A DNA stretch of 64,000 bases from Dasyornis broadbenti (GCA_013397935.1 VZRN01001158.1:717396-781395), one strand, 5' to 3'. Numbered from the stretch's first letter, positions 12,583 to 25,821 are shown. Program-made: numbers and translations. The notes: generated by a model from the letters alone, not told the origin.

Positions 12583-13630
12583 TAAATTGGACAGAGATGG
12601 ATTTGATGGGTAGACTGTTTGATGGATAAGAAAGTGGTTGGACGGTCACTTACAGAGGGTCATGGACAATTGCTCAGCATCCTGACGGACCAGTGGTGTC
12701 CCTCAGGGGTCCATACCGGGACCTGTGCTGTTTAATATCCTCATTAAGGACACAGACAAAGGGATTGAGTGCACCCTCAGCAGGTTTGCAGGTGAAACTG
12801 AGCTGAGGGTGCAGTGACACCCCTGAAGGACAGGGTCATCCAGAGGGACCTGGACAAGCTCCAGACATGGCTCATGGGAATCTCATGAGGTTTAACAAGG
12901 TCAGGGCAACCCCCAGGATCAATCCAGGCTGGGAATGAGCAGGTGGAGCAAGCCTGGAAGAAGGACCTGGGGGTGCAGTTGGGTGGGAGCTAGACATGCT
13001 CCAGCCCAGATCCCCCCGTGCCCTGGACTGAGCCTCCAGTGTGGGCAGCAGGAGAGGGGGGATTCTGCCCCTCTGACCCGCCCAGGTGAGACCGAACCTG
13101 CAGAGCTGCCTTCAGCCCTGGGGTCCAACACAGGAAGGATCTGGAGGGGCTGGCGAGAGTCCAGAGGAGGCACCAGGATGATCTGAGGGATGGAGCAGCT
13201 CTGCTGGGAGGAAAGGCTGGGAGAGTTGGGATTGTTCAGCCTGGAGAGGAGAAGCTTTGGGGTGACTAAATTGCAACCTTCCAGCATCTGAAGGGAGTCT
13301 ATGGGAAAGATGGAAAGACTCCATTTTACAAGGGCCTGGAATGACAGAACAAGAGGGAATGGCTTCACTGACAGAAGGCAGGGCTAGATATTAGGAAAAA
13401 TCCTTTCCTGTGAGGGTGGTGAGGCATTGGCACTGATTGTCCAGAACAGCTGTGGCTGCCTCATCCCTGGAAATGTCCAAGGCCAGGCTGGATGGGGCTT
13501 GGAGCAACCTGGGATGGTGGAAGGTGTCCCTGCCCATGACAGGGGGTGGTACTAGATGAGCTTTAAGGTTCCTTCCAACCATTCTGTGATTCTGTGATTC
13601 TGTGATTCTGTGATTCTGCGATTCCATGAA
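12583..13630 (+). mobile_element. 5'-truncated CR1 LINE, sense
   Basis: This is the largest CR1 fragment in the window. The 5' part carries the reverse-transcriptase stretch TGGTGTCCCTCAGGGGTCC, read as GVPQGS, followed by GPVLFNIL, which is characteristic of CR1 ORF2. The 3' part has the standard CR1 3' UTR (the CTGGATGGGGCTTGGAGCAACCTGG region) and ends in tandem ATTCTGTG units at 13580-13625. The element is truncated at its 5' end and interrupted by stops, so it is a dead copy. The microsatellite-like tail is the normal CR1 terminus. Confidence 0.93.
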
Positions 13631-16600
13631 CCATGTCATTCTAGGAGTAGGTGTTCCAGTCCTCTTTTTTCCCTACCTGTCTACCAAACATCTCAATGTA
13701 AGTTAGCAACTCCTCGGACCATGTAATGGTTCTGTTCATAATAAACTAGGCTTGTAGTCTAGCCTTTTCCTTTTCTCCAGTATCTTGTATTGTCACAAGA
13801 GCTAATGGTTAAGGCTCTATCGCGTGTGTTTTTGCAACATTTTCATCCTGGGACAGAAGGTCAGAGTTCAATTTTATTTTGCTCCAGGAGTGTGATGTAT
13901 TTAGAAAACTCTGCTCATGGGAAATAGACCTGTTACTTCAACTATTGTCTGTGGTGCTGACTGTGGCTGCAAGTGGCTGACCACTGACCTAAGTCCCTTC
14001 GCGTCACACTCAGCTCTGCCGAAAATTTATGAAGCTATGCAGTGATATTTACAACTTTGTAACTTCAGAAGCAAAGGAAGTAATGGCTCTGTAAGTGTGG
14101 GAACTTCATAGCTGCAAAAGTTTCAGGAAGGACGTTCCCCAGTGGTGATGACAGCTTGTGATGTGAACTTCACTGGTGCCTGAGTGCAAACTGCACGTCC
14201 TTCACCTCCAGCAGTGGGACCTGCAGCTTTGTCCTCCTGTCACCTCCCTGGGCACTGGCTGGCTTGCCTGGGCTCTGAAGCAATTTTTAAAACACAAAGA
14301 TATGGGAAGGCCAGTTTGAATCACAATGGTCTGAAATGATCCTAGGACAATGGATGCCACCTGGGTGGTGGTGCCAGGTCCCTCAGGGTGCTGGAGCCTG
14401 TGCCTTACTCACCCATGTTGTTCACAGAGGTCTTTTGGCTCAGCTGGAACAAAGAGGTGATTTGAAACATAAAATACCAAATGGGACTGCAAATCCCCAT
14501 GACCTGCACAGCAGGACTGTGTGCAGCTCCCAGCTGCATCCTGCTGAGCACCTGGAGAAGGGTCCTAGTCCTTGATTAATTTTCCCAGAGGGAAACTGGT
14601 GATCGATGTGACACAACCCTGAGGTCCTCTGTAGCCCACCAGAGAGGCACTTAAAGATCCACAACATTTTTCAAAGCACCTATATTGTCTCGTGTCGCTG
14701 ATGAGCTGGGATCTGTCAGTGGAGCTCTTTCCAGGGCTTTTTGGAGCAGCCCCATCTCCACTGCCCTCCCACTGAGGTTGGTTGCAAGTCACAGCCCCAA
14801 GCTCTGTTCTCCATAGCAATGAGACAGTGAGGCAATGAGGCAATGAGGCAGTGTGACAGTGAGTATGGGCTCATACCAGGACAGGACAACCTGGGGCTCT
14901 GGCACATTTAGGGTGTTGAGCTCCTGGAATTTCCCTGCTCAGCTGTAATTACTGCTGGAAGTTTGGGGCAGAGATGCCCAGACTGGGGATTGCTTCTTTA
15001 AGGTGGCCTTTCAGATTTAAAAAGCTTTGGTGCATGTGCTGTTAGGGTTGATAATGATGTTTGCTCTTAGAGCAGGAACTTGTGCTTGGTCAAAAACATA
15101 ATTTTAAAATAATAAACAAAATATTGGAAGCAGAATTTTTTGAAGGATATATCAGTTCTGCACCAGGATGGTAATTATGGATTATTTTGGGCTCTCTGGG
15201 AGTAAACATCCACTGTTGAGATTTGTCTGCCCAGGAGTCAGCACAATAGAAGGAAATGGAAGTTTAAGAAGTGTTTATTAAATGGCTGGAGATTGAGGAG
15301 ACAAAGTGAATACCCAAAACGTGTATGAGAGAAATCTGAAACTCATCTCTGCTTGAACAGCAGTGGCTTCTCCCTCAGCTATCCTGGTTGCTTCATCCTG
15401 CACAATTTACCTCTTCCCTTCATTCCTCTTCTTATCTACAGGCTCAGACTCTGTGAGGCCACTGAGAGCAGAACTTTCACCCCAGTTTCTCCTCCTGGAG
15501 CTCCAGCAGTGAAGGGGTCAAAGATCCAGGTTTCTTATGGGAAATCAGTGTAATTCCCTGAAATAACAGAACAAAAGGAAGGCGTCTCTTAAAGGTTCAG
15601 AAAGCTGCATTGTCATGTGTAATTTTAGAGATCTTATCATATGTCTAAAATGTTTTCTCACTATTTTATGATGTCAGCAGGTTTCATTTATCTCTGCTTT
15701 TATTATTTGAACATTAATGGAATCAACAGGCTGCGTTGATGCTGAGGTTATGTTACCTATCTATTATGGCATCTATTCCATGGAGTGAACTCAGGGCCAG
15801 GATGAGTCAGCCAGCAGCCCCCTGACACCCAGCACCCAGCTTGGGTGAAACACAGCCCTGGATTTCCTATTTTATTGCTAGAACTACAATCAGCTTCCTC
15901 AGCAGGGGCCAGAGCTCTCTCACATGAAGTTACGTGCCTGAAAACAGGCATTGAACATTTTGTAGTTGGTGGTGGTTTTGGTTGCTCAATTTTTTTTCCT
16001 CCCCCAGCCCTACAATAAAAATGGAAACCTTTCAACAAAAGAAAACAATTCTATTTCTTTGTTGCAATGGCCAGTTTGAGTTGTTGCAAAACAGTTCTGT
16101 GGCCATCTACATTCACATGAAACTTGCTCAAGGCCCAGGCTGGTGGCTGAGACCAAGTGCTTTTCATCCTGGGAGCTTTCATTCTTTGCAGCTGTGCTCC
16201 AGTTTGTGGTACTCACCTCCAGACTGGTTCTCAACAATTGCAAAGGGATGATTTCCTGATCCCCTGAAGGCAGTGCTTGGTGCCACTGTATGTCCCTCCA
16301 GGTCCTCATGAGCTTGGTTACGTTTGCAAGGGGCAGTAGGTCACAGACGGGTGAGAAAAGGTGGTATTACTCCTGAGTGGAGTATAGGAGTATCTAGCAT
16401 AGAGAAGGATGAGAATGTCTTGTTATGCAATGATTTCTTGTCTCTTTCCTTTCTTGGAGCATCTGTATAAGCAGACCTTGTTTGAGTAATGTCTCCAGCA
16501 AGTCAGAGTTGTGCAAATGGCAAGGATGGTGAAAAGAAACCCTCAGGAGAACTGAGCATGGTCTGATATAAAAGCTCATAACATTTCTGGGAATTAATCT

Positions 16601-17605
16601 AAAGGAAATGTGGGGTGTGAGGTCCCGATGTAGCTCCCGATTGAAAGTTTCTTGCCAGCATTTTGCTGCAGTTTTGTGTTACAAGTTTCAATGACTTGGA
16701 TTTGATCCAGCTTTGTGTTGAAATAAATGTACTCTGCACGTAATTTGGATGCTTCACAAGTATTTTTAATTATGTGTGCAATTATTTTTATGTGTGTTTA
16801 TGGATGGAAAAATCCAAATACAATGCATCTTCCCTGACCCCATTCTGTTCCATCCATAATCCTTGAAAAACTGGAGCTGTTTGGATTCAGCTCCTGCTGT
16901 CTCCCGGTTTCATCCATTTTCCCTCATGCTCTTTTGAGCAGAGAAAGGAACCAAGTTAAAACTCCAAGCCCACTTATGTTTATTTCAGAGACAAAGAACA
17001 TCTTGACATAACACCTGTCGAGAGCAAAGCAGCTCTGCTAGCTTGGGCTGGATCCCAACACCCCATCTCTAGAGGTGACCAGCAACCTGCCAGTAGCTGG
17101 TGTTCCCTTGGGATGCACCTTCTGAACAGGCAGGTGCTGGAGGCTCTCTGAGCTGGAGTTGTCATTGGAGCCAAAGTGTTGAAGAGTCCTCATTGCTGCA
17201 CCTTCCTCCCATGGATCTGTCTAATCCCAAATGTACTCAGGGTTTGTGGGCTGGCATCTTGTCCTGCAGCAAAGGGCCCTGCTTTCGATTGTTTTAAGCA
17301 TGGAGCACAGAGATGGTTTTTGTTAATCCCACTTTCTTTTCCTGCAAGGACAGAGGAGGTGACATCCCTTATTTTGTTTCTCAGGGTCATTTATATCTTC
17401 ATGGCCATCTCTTGCACATCTCTGTTGTCCTCTGTGCCCTAACTCCTGCAGCTCATATTTGCCCCATTGCCCACGTTCGCATATTTTCAAGTTCTAGTTT
17501 ATATGATTGGAGTATGAGCTAATGGCGTGTGGATATGCTGTGGTTTAGTTATTCTGATCTGTATTTCCTTCCTAATACTTCCTGATTTTCTGTTTCACTT
17601 TGACA
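13631..17605. other. unique non-coding DNA
   Basis: No supported gene is present. A short tandem run of a 9-bp GAGGCAATG-like unit lies near 14819-14860. The rest is unremarkable. Confidence 0.4.
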
Positions 17606-17870
17606 GAACAAGAGGAAATGGCCTCAGGCTGTAGCAGGGAATGTTTAGTTTGGACATCCGGAAGAATTTTGTCTGAAAGGGCTGTCAGGCTTTGGGGGGG
17701 GCTTCCCAGGGAGGTGTTAGAGTCCCATCCCTGGAGGTATCCAAGGAACACCTGGACGTGACACTCAGTGCTCTGAGCTGGATGACAAGGTGGGGATCAG
17801 GCACAGGTTGGACTCGATGATCCAGGAGGTCTTTTCCAACAGAAATGTTTCCGAAATTCTACGATAACTG
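17606..17870 (+). mobile_element. CR1 LINE 3' fragment, sense
   Basis: The fragment contains the CR1 3' UTR landmarks in order: an AGAGGAAATGGCCTCA-type start, GGGAGGTGTTAGAGTCCC, CCCTGGAGGTATCCAAGG, TTGGACTCGATGATCC, then CTTTTCCAAC and a degenerate ATTCTACGATA end. Confidence 0.92.
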
Positions 17871-20476
17871 CAGGTAGCACTGAGCTACTTTTGGCATATG
17901 TACTGTAATCCTAATGTCTCTGTCTTGAAGAGTTGATTGTGACTTCACTGCTGTGGTGGTCAGACACTGAACTGATTGACCACATTGCCTCAATTCAATT
18001 CCCTTGAGGTAAAACTCCCTTCCTGCTTGTGCCTTGACTTCTGGATAATGAATTTACTGCCATGTTGATAGAGGGGGAAAAAATCCAGTAAAGGGTGCTG
18101 TATTTCTATGTCTATTTCTAAAGGGGGATGAAAACGTGAAAGGCTTCATTTATCCCCCCATTTCAATTTGTACAGTGCCTGCTGGATAAGCAGTCTTGGG
18201 GAATAATGAAGCTGTGAGTTGCCAGGGTTGTACTGCCTGAAGTCATGTTTCTCTCTGAAACAGATCTTTCCTGTGTTACACAACTGGTAAGGCTTCAGCT
18301 GTAAAGTGTTACCAGTCATGAGGAATATCTGTAGTGCATGGGTAAATAAGTATTCTGAGGGACTGGCTGTAGCCTGCCGGAATCTGACTGTGCCTCATTT
18401 AAGAAAAACACCTCTAGAGAAGACTGAAAGTCAGTGTTGGAGGAACTGGTGTGAGTCCTCAGAGAGTACCAGTTACAACAAATGGAGTTGGAAAGATTAA
18501 CAAAACTCTGCCCTAGGCAAGAGTCAGACTTTGTTATGAAAACATCAGTTGAAAACAACTAGAATTTTTTTGGATAAGTAGCTTCAAGTCATCTTTGTGT
18601 TGGGTGGGAAAGAGAAGCTGTGTTCAGATAAGGAAGCCCTTGGTTGCAAACCAAAGAGATGCACTGATGTTTCAGAAATGGTGTTGCCATCTGCAAGATC
18701 TTTTTACACCATGAGCTGAAATTGCTCCGTAGCTGGAATGGAGACCTCAACACCAGTGTGGTTCAGGTGGGAGGGCCGGGGTGAGCACAGCAGAGAGGGA
18801 AACACAGAGCTGCAAAGGGAATTTCTTCTTGGTTTTATTGCCTTGCCTGGAGTAGTGGAACCAGCGAGCCTTGCTGCAGAGTGTCTGTAGGGGAATTGCA
18901 CTGGAGAGGACTCACAACTGCCTTGCAATGTTGGGGTATCCACCACCTGATTCTTCACCTGCAGCAGCCATCAAAGGGCTTGGGCTGCAGTGAGGTTAAC
19001 ACCTTCTATCTCCTCAGTGTGCAGGAAATAAAGTCATGGGCTTGTGTTTAAATATCCCTTTTGGAGAAGGAAAAAAGGTTCAAAATCTTCAGATTCCTGG
19101 TCTAAGCAATCTGTACAGTAGGGGAACAGAAGACAGGCCCAGTGGTGTCAAGAAGCAAGGTGTCTATACCATTAAACTCTATGTGTATTTATCCTTTGGA
19201 ACATATACATGCAAAGTGAAAGACTCTTTGCTTCATTTCTCGCTGGAAGGAGTAACGATATCTCAGGCCAGTGTGAAAGTTCCCTGGGTGATGGGGTTTT
19301 TTCATGTGAGATAGGACATAATTAGCACAAATTCCCTGATCTCAAGTGCCAGAGATGAAATAATTTCCTTTGATAACAATATCCATATTGCAAACCAGCC
19401 TTGTTATAAATGGCCAAATTAAGAGCAGCAGAGTCACACGCAAAGTCTGAGTCATAAAAGGAAGAACACTGAAGGAGGTAACTTTCCATTGTTAATAATT
19501 TCTTTTCCCTCTACACTGACCCATCTGAGTGTATTCTTTTCTGGTTTTGCATAGGGCAGTAGACTGTAGCATGTGAATGGTCTGTTCTAGTCTCATGAGA
19601 TCTTGCAAACTTCTCCTCTGCAGTCTGTGATGCTGTGATTGCCTTCTACTGTTCCTACCTAATTTTGAAGACTTCAATTCCCACTGGCCGGTTTGCTTGT
19701 TGCTCTGAACAACAGGCTTGGCTTTTTGCTAGCCTGCAGCAGGACACCTGCAAGGAAGTAGAGGTGTAAAAACTCCTGGGTTTTGTGTTGAGGGAAATCA
19801 TGAAACAACTTATTTCACACTGAGCTCCTGGGGTTGTGGCTTTGGCTTCTGAGCTGTTGCCCAAGCTGGCCTGGGAAGTCTGTAGTGCTGGGACCAGGAC
19901 TGAATATCAGGGACAACAGGATTAAAACTCTGTCTGGAGTCTTGAGCTGGTTTTCCTGGTTTGCTATTTGAACAGTTCTCTCTCCCCTCAGAAGCAATCT
20001 GCTCGCTAGCATAGATTTTACCCGATGTATCTGGGAAAGGTGTCTCCTACACTGTTTGTTGCCTTTTGGATTTTGTTATTCTCTGGGCAATATCTGGATT
20101 TAAATTCCTCCAAAGGCATATGAGATGCCCTGAGATACCAAGGAACATGTCAGGTAGGTAATTGTCTTTTGAATATTCAGTTGCACTCTTCGCTTTAGAG
20201 CAATAGCACAACTGCTGGTGTCTGTATAAGTAGATTTGCTCTTCTATTCCTTTAGTTCAGTTTTGAGACAGGAATGCCCAAATCCATAGAATGTACATCC
20301 TGCAGATGGAGACATGAACGTGAACAAGTTGCTTGGCTTCTAGAAAGAAGGTGACTGAGGAGGCAGTGAAATACCTGTCAGGCACACTGACCTAGGAGCA
20401 AGTTACAGCACCTAGTATCTATCTTGGCGGCAACTTCCTCAGGCTCCCCTCTGAACCCCAAATGTGTTTGTGCTTT
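17871..20476. other. unique non-coding DNA
   Basis: No gene or repeat is recognised. A frame at 19036-19314 includes a Tyr-Thr-Cys triplet, but it lacks the other landmarks of an Ig domain and convincing splice borders. Confidence 0.4.
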
Positions 20477-20634
20477 AGCAAAGGGTAAACTGCACCACAA
20501 GAAGGGGAGGATGCCCCAGATCACATTCAGCGACCACCTGGGAGCTGGGATGTGCCGTTTGGTGATATTGGCTCTTAGGCTTGTAGGCTTCTTGCTTTGT
20601 GTAGACTCAAAACATGAACATACGTCCATAAGAA
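20477..20634 (+). repeat. 158-bp duplicated segment, copy 1
   Basis: This segment is similar (about 87% by eye) to 22164-22315 in the same orientation, with sharp edges and one 6-bp length difference. On the + strand the same reading frame is open in both copies, and the shared peptide includes DHLGAGMCRLVIL and VDSKHEHTSIR. Roughly half the codon differences are silent, so selection is not demonstrated. It could be an uncharacterised repeat or a duplicated exon fragment. Confidence 0.7.
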
Positions 20635-22163
20635 AGTACACAAATTTTCCAGGCTGCCAACCCCTCACTGTCCAATAAATGGTCCCAAGAGAAATTGTAG
20701 CTGATTATTTCCATGGTCTGGACTGGTGGAAGGGAATAAGACTAAAGTATGTGGCCTGGGCTGGCATTGCCAAGTCTGGATTACAGCAGAGCTGCTGCTG
20801 CTGCTCCTCTTCTAAGTTGTGTTCATTGTCTGATGAAAGACAGATGGAGAAAGCTTGACAGCATAAAGTTTATTTTGCTTTACTTGAGCATTCTCCTTAC
20901 AAAAAAAAATGCTATCCTGCTGCTGCTGTATTTGTTTGGCCTCTGGCAGGGCAGGGACATGCAGAAAAGCAGTGATTTTTAGCTGTCAGAAGGTGAATGA
21001 ATCCCTTTGAGCTGAGGCTGAAAGGATTGCATGACTGTTTTCTCAGACCTGTGAATCTTTTAGTGAGATCCAGTCTCCCACAGAAACCAGGTGATGGGGT
21101 TCTAAAATCAAATAAATCTGAAGTTGGGGTATTTTGGTCATTTGGAGCTGCCTCCTCCTGTGCCCCATCCTGTTTCCCATAGTATAGGCCTCTGCTTTGG
21201 AAAACTGAAAGGATTTGCTCATTGCTCTTTCTCCCACAGACTGCTTGTGACTCACTTCAAGATGAAAGTGCTTTCAATTATGGACCCAAATATGCAAGCC
21301 CAGCATTCCCAGAGATTGAAAAATGAGCTCTAGGCCGTTTTTGTGTGAGGCATCACTATATTACCACTTTTTATGAGCTGGATCAGCTTGTGACAGAAAT
21401 ATACTTATATTTAGACCATTCCTGTGTTAGTTAGCTGGGGTTCAGCTTTCTTGTGGAAAATATACCCCATGGTATATCACATCCAGTTAGGGGCAGTGGT
21501 AAAGCAAAGAGAACAACACATGCTCTTAACTAAACCTTGTCTGTGCAGTTCAGAATACAATAAACAGATGAAGGAGGATGAGGCTGGTTGCAAATATTCC
21601 TTGGTAGTGACTTTTCCCAGGAGTGCTCAGATTAAGCTATTGTCTGTCATAGGCTTTAAGGAAAAGCAGAGAGATCAAACTTTATTCTTGCCAGAGTGAG
21701 AGGCTTGTGGAAGTAGGAACAAGGCTGGGCTTGGAAGTAAAATCACAGAACTGAGTGGACAGGGTGCTGCCTCTGGGTTGGAAAGGGGTGACCTGGGATG
21801 GCCAAGACAGAGGTCCTGGTGCTGGGCATGAGAGAGCTCATGTCCTCCAATCAGATCATGTGGCAATGACTCAGGACGTAAATCTCCCCTGCAGCCATAA
21901 ACTCAAAGATAAACTTGTGCTTATGTTGCAACAGAAAGCAAACACAGAAGAGAAATAATTAGAGTGATTGAAGAGGAAGACAAAATTAATTCATTTTTCT
22001 GGAGCTCCTTGGCCCCCCTGGGAGTTGCCTTGGGCCCCCAGTCAGAGCTGCCATAGGTTGTGCTGGGATCCCTCAGAGGTGCCTGGTACCCCGTTGTCAG
22101 CAGCTCGGTGCCATCCCTGCCTGGCATGGTGTCAGTTCTGGCCCTGGCCTTGGACTGCCAGCT
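20635..22163. other. spacer between the two 150-bp duplicates
   Basis: Apart from a short (GCT)n run near 20790, I see no recognisable feature in this interval. Confidence 0.4.
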
Positions 22164-22315
22164 AGCAGAGGGTAAACTGGAACACAGGAAGGGGAGGATG
22201 TGTCAGATCACACTGAGTGACCACCTGGGAGCTGGGATGTGCCGTTTGGTGATTTTAAGGCTTGCAGGCTTCTTGCTTGGTGTAGACTCAAAACATGAGC
22301 ACACATCCATAAGAA
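22164..22315 (+). repeat. 158-bp duplicated segment, copy 2 (152 bp)
   Basis: This is the second copy of 20477-20634. The 6-bp deletion removes two codons and keeps the shared + frame open. The minus-strand frame is interrupted in this copy, unlike copy 1. Confidence 0.7.
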
Positions 22316-23401
22316 GCGGGCTGTGGTTTCCATCTCTAGGGCAAGGTGCAGGGCCTGACGTGTGTGAGCCCGGCTGATGAGTCTGTGAGTGCTGGTGAGG
22401 TGGGTAGGCTGCGTCTCTGTCTGTGTGTCTGTCCGTGAGTCCATCTGACTGTGCTGCAGGATGGCTGCTTTGGGCTCCAGGGCATAAACCCTTATGGACT
22501 TGATGACTGTAGGGCAAATCTGCAAGCAGGTGTAGCTTATCCCAAAGAGCATTAGGCCCCCTTTACACATACCTGTGTCCTAGGACAAGATGGCCAGGGA
22601 CGTAGCAATTTCTTTAAGAATATTTTGAAAGAAGCTGTGTGTCTCCTTTTACAGGCTGCTCAGAGGACCCACTTTTTAAAGTCCTAAGATGATTAGTTAA
22701 TGCAAGACAAGGTGTGTCACTGTGTTGTAACGAAGTCAGAGTGCTGGCTGTCAAAGATTTAATAGAACGTCAGTTTTTCAGCTGAGGAGGTGTTTTACAG
22801 CCCACTGTATATCTCAATCTACCACTGGGGTTTAAAAAATATTAAACCATGGCATTTTTAGGGGTGAGGGGAAAGGGAAGGGAAATGATTCATTAAAACT
22901 TATAAATTTATGTCACCACCAAAGAATGTATATAAGATCACCTACCAAGGTGGTACCTTAAAGGAAACTTGGACAAGGGTTAGACATTTGTCTGTCAGTC
23001 AGAAACCCTGGGTACCACATCTGCCACACCGCAGGGATCCCTGGCTGGGGGACCTGGGGGAGGATGCAGTGTGCTCTCTCTATCGATGTGATGCTGCCAG
23101 CTGGCCAAAAATGTTTATAATTTTCCAACATCCACTTGCAGAAGGCAGTTTCTTCCACCTGCCTTTGGGTCATGCTCAGCTGGCTTTTGACCTGAAGGGA
23201 GAGGGGGTAGGGTAAAAAGTAGAAAAGTCTGAGCCAAAACATCCAGGAATGTTGGAAAGAAGGCAGCAAAGGCAGCACTTGGAGTAAAGCTCAGGGTAGG
23301 TGGGGGGAAGCAGATGTAAGAACGTATTGGGGACTGATGCTAATTTAACCCTGTGTGTGTGATTGTTACCTGGGGATTGAACCATGTATTCTGTCTTTGT
23401 T
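22316..23401. other. unique non-coding DNA
   Basis: No gene, RNA or repeat is recognised here. Confidence 0.4.
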
Positions 23402-23500
23402 GCCCTGAGCCTGGCACATGAGTGCAATGACAGCCAAATGTCCCAGAGTTGGCTGGAACACCTCTCTAAAAGAGAAGCTGTAGCCCTGAGCTGTGCAGCC
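23402..23500 (+). repeat. diverged duplicate of 28371-28463
   Basis: Shared blocks include CCTGAGCCTGG.ACATGA, ACAAATGTCCCAG (CCAAATGTCCCAG here), AGAAGCTG and GCCCTGAGCTG, in the same order. The partner lies within a stretch of duplicated block A that block B lacks. Confidence 0.65.
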
Positions 23501-23709
23501 AAATTGCTGGTCTGGTGATATGGCAACCTCAGAGGACTGCATCTGGTGAGCCGGGGAAAACCATGCCTGAGAACGGCTTCCTTGTGTGAGCAGCTCTCTG
23601 GTGGTACACAGGTATTTAACTGGTGAATTATTAAATCACTTGAATTATAAAGATCACTTTCGTGCTACTGCCTTCGTTTCCATAAAAATTTATGGCTTTC
23701 ACTACATTA

Positions 23710-23820
23710 CAGCCATAAACTACTCCATGCACTACTTTAATGACGCACCAGATTAGCAAGGGAGTCCCTTGCAAACATGAAAGGGGTGGTTCTGCAGATA
23801 AGTGAGATTTGGAAATCAAA
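23710..23820 (+). repeat. diverged duplicate of 26608-26719
   Basis: The two segments share CAGCCATAAACTAC, CAGATTAGCA.GGGA and CAGATAAGTGAGATTTGGAA in the same order and orientation, at about 80% identity by eye. Confidence 0.7.
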
Positions 23821-24120
23821 TGTTACATAACTCCTATGCTTTGTCTCATGGTTTCAGGCATCTGATATTTTAGGAAAAATGAAATTTCCTTATGTCATCT
23901 TTAGCAGTGGTGAAACAAATATTTGTTGAGACCACGTTTTTTTTTTAGGGAGTAATCAAAGAAAATGGGAGTGTCATCCCGGATTTAATTGTCAGTTCTC
24001 TCTTTTATGATCCTGCTTTTCTTTCATTAAAGCAACCATTGTAACAGCTAGCTTTGATAGTATGCAGCAAGTAAACAACTTATTCTTATATGGAACGGCT
24101 CTGTCCAACATATTTTTGGT

Positions 24121-24257
24121 TCACAGAATCACAGAATATTCTGAGTTGGAAGGGACCCAGAAGGATCATCTAGTCCAACTCTTAAATGAACGGCCCATAT
24201 GGGATCAAACCCACAACCTTGGCATTGTTAGCACCTCCTCTGACCAACTCAGCTGAT
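24121..24257 (-). mobile_element. tRNA-Ile-derived SINE with CR1 tail (TguSINE1-like)
   Basis: Read on the minus strand, the right end resembles a tRNA-Ile gene. It has an A-box-like CAGCTGAGTTGG (about 24241-24252), an anticodon-region GTGCTAACAATGCCAAGGT, and a B-box-like GGTTTGATCC (about 24202-24211). The left part is a CR1 3' end finishing in AATATTCTGTGATTCTGTGA. This head-and-tail arrangement is that of the CR1-mobilised, tRNA-Ile-headed SINEs described in songbirds. The copy is nearly full length but mutated in both promoter boxes. Flanking target duplications were not evident. Confidence 0.85.
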
Positions 24258-25349
24258 CTCAGGTTGTGCCTCTGCAAAACCGGAGAGATTTTGGATCTCT
24301 GCACCTGTGTATTCTGATCTCTGGGATACTGTTGGGTACTAATTGTGCTACAGCAGTCAAAACCAGCTCCCTTGGACATGCTCAGTGGGTACACAAATGC
24401 TTGGAAAAGCGTTATGTTTCTCCTGAAAAGATATTAAAGCATTTAGTGTTTAAAGGGTCACAACAGCAGGCATGGTTCTGGTTTGGCACTCTTGGAAGCG
24501 AGTGTTCTAGGAAATAATCTGCCTTTTAGAGGAAGCTCCTTTCCAGCTTTTACAGAGGCCTTGGAGCATTGCCACAGACCCTGAAGCTGCCAATCTGTAT
24601 TTCTTGTAAGATAATTGTTGGTTGCATTCCAGACAGTAATTTTCCAAACTCTCGTATAGGACACAAGATGAAAACAAGACTCAGCTGTGGAAGAGTGATG
24701 CTTTATTCACAGTTGCTGTCTCCCCAGACAAAGTTACTGTTTCAGGGTGACTTAGCCAACATCTGCAGCTCTAAACAGGTCAGCATGGAAACAGAGCACA
24801 AGCAGAAGTAGTGCGTGAGCTTGGCTTATAGGGAGAGCAGCTTCTTGGAAAGCTTCAAAGTAACTCTCCCACCAATTAAACGAATAAAAAGAACAAAAAA
24901 AAGAGAAGCTGCCTAATACTTAGGAAGGCAATTGGATCATCCTGCAGTGAATGAGTGAGGGAGTTTTGGGTGGCTGCACAGCTGCTAGGCCTGGCACAAG
25001 CTCCTGGCAGCAGAGGCTGCTCTGTGTGCCACAGCAGAGGCCTGATGGGCAGCTACTGGCTTGGTCCTTGTTGCCTTGTGATGTTCAAGATCACCTTAAT
25101 TTGCCTCATCCGGCTTTGTGCTGTCAGGTAGTTTTGCTGGAGAAAGTGTTATGGTATCAAGATTATGCTGACTCATCCAGCACCCTGTGGATTCTGGAGC
25201 AGGGGACATCACAAGGGGGACGTCAAACCATTTCTGTGTTTGTTCATCAGAAGCAAGGCGTGTGAAATGTTTGTGCCCTGGCAATGGGGTCCTGCCCAGC
25301 ACAGCTGCCCTGCGTGGCCCACCAGCCCTGGGAACTGACGAGGCCGAGG

Positions 25350-25684
25350 ATTCCAGACCTGAAGGGAGCCTACAAGGGAGATGGAGATGGACATTTTACA
25401 AGCGCATATAGTGACAGGGCAAGGGGGAATGACTTCAGACTTATGGAGTAGGTTTGGATGAGGGATTAGGAGGAAGTTCTTTTGCTCTGAGGATGGTGAG
25501 GTGCTGGCACAGGTTTCCCAGACAAACTTTGGCTACCCCATCCCTGGAACTGTTCAAGGCTAGGCAGGATGGGATTCTGGACAACCTGGTCTAGTGGAAG
25601 GTGTTCCTGCCCATGGCAGGGGTGGAACTAGATCATTAACTAGATCCTTAAGTTCCCTTCCAACCCAAACCATTCTATGATTCG
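25350..25684 (+). mobile_element. CR1 LINE 3' fragment, sense
   Basis: This is a typical CR1 3' UTR: GATGGTGAGGTGCTGGCACAGG, CCCCATCCCTGGAACTGTTCAAGG, GGTGTTCCTGCCCATGGCAGGG and CTTCCAACCCAAACC, ending CATTCTATGATTC. The 5' side is truncated near 25350. Confidence 0.95.
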
Positions 25685-25821
25685 CAGTGTCCCCAGAACA
25701 TGAGGGGATCCCTGAACTGTTCTACTCCATGGGACACTGAAGAGTGGCTCCTGTAGCAGAGAAGGCTCACCCCTGTGGCTGCATTTTTGTTACTGACCAT
25801 GGCCTCGAAGTCAAAGAAGAT

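Noticed and set aside
12919..13368. 149-codon minus-strand open frame
   Set aside because: It is the antisense strand of the CR1 3' region.
19036..19314. Frame with Tyr-Thr-Cys suggesting an Ig domain
   Set aside because: The B-strand cysteine, strand C tryptophan and E-F motif are missing, and flanking splice sites are not convincing.
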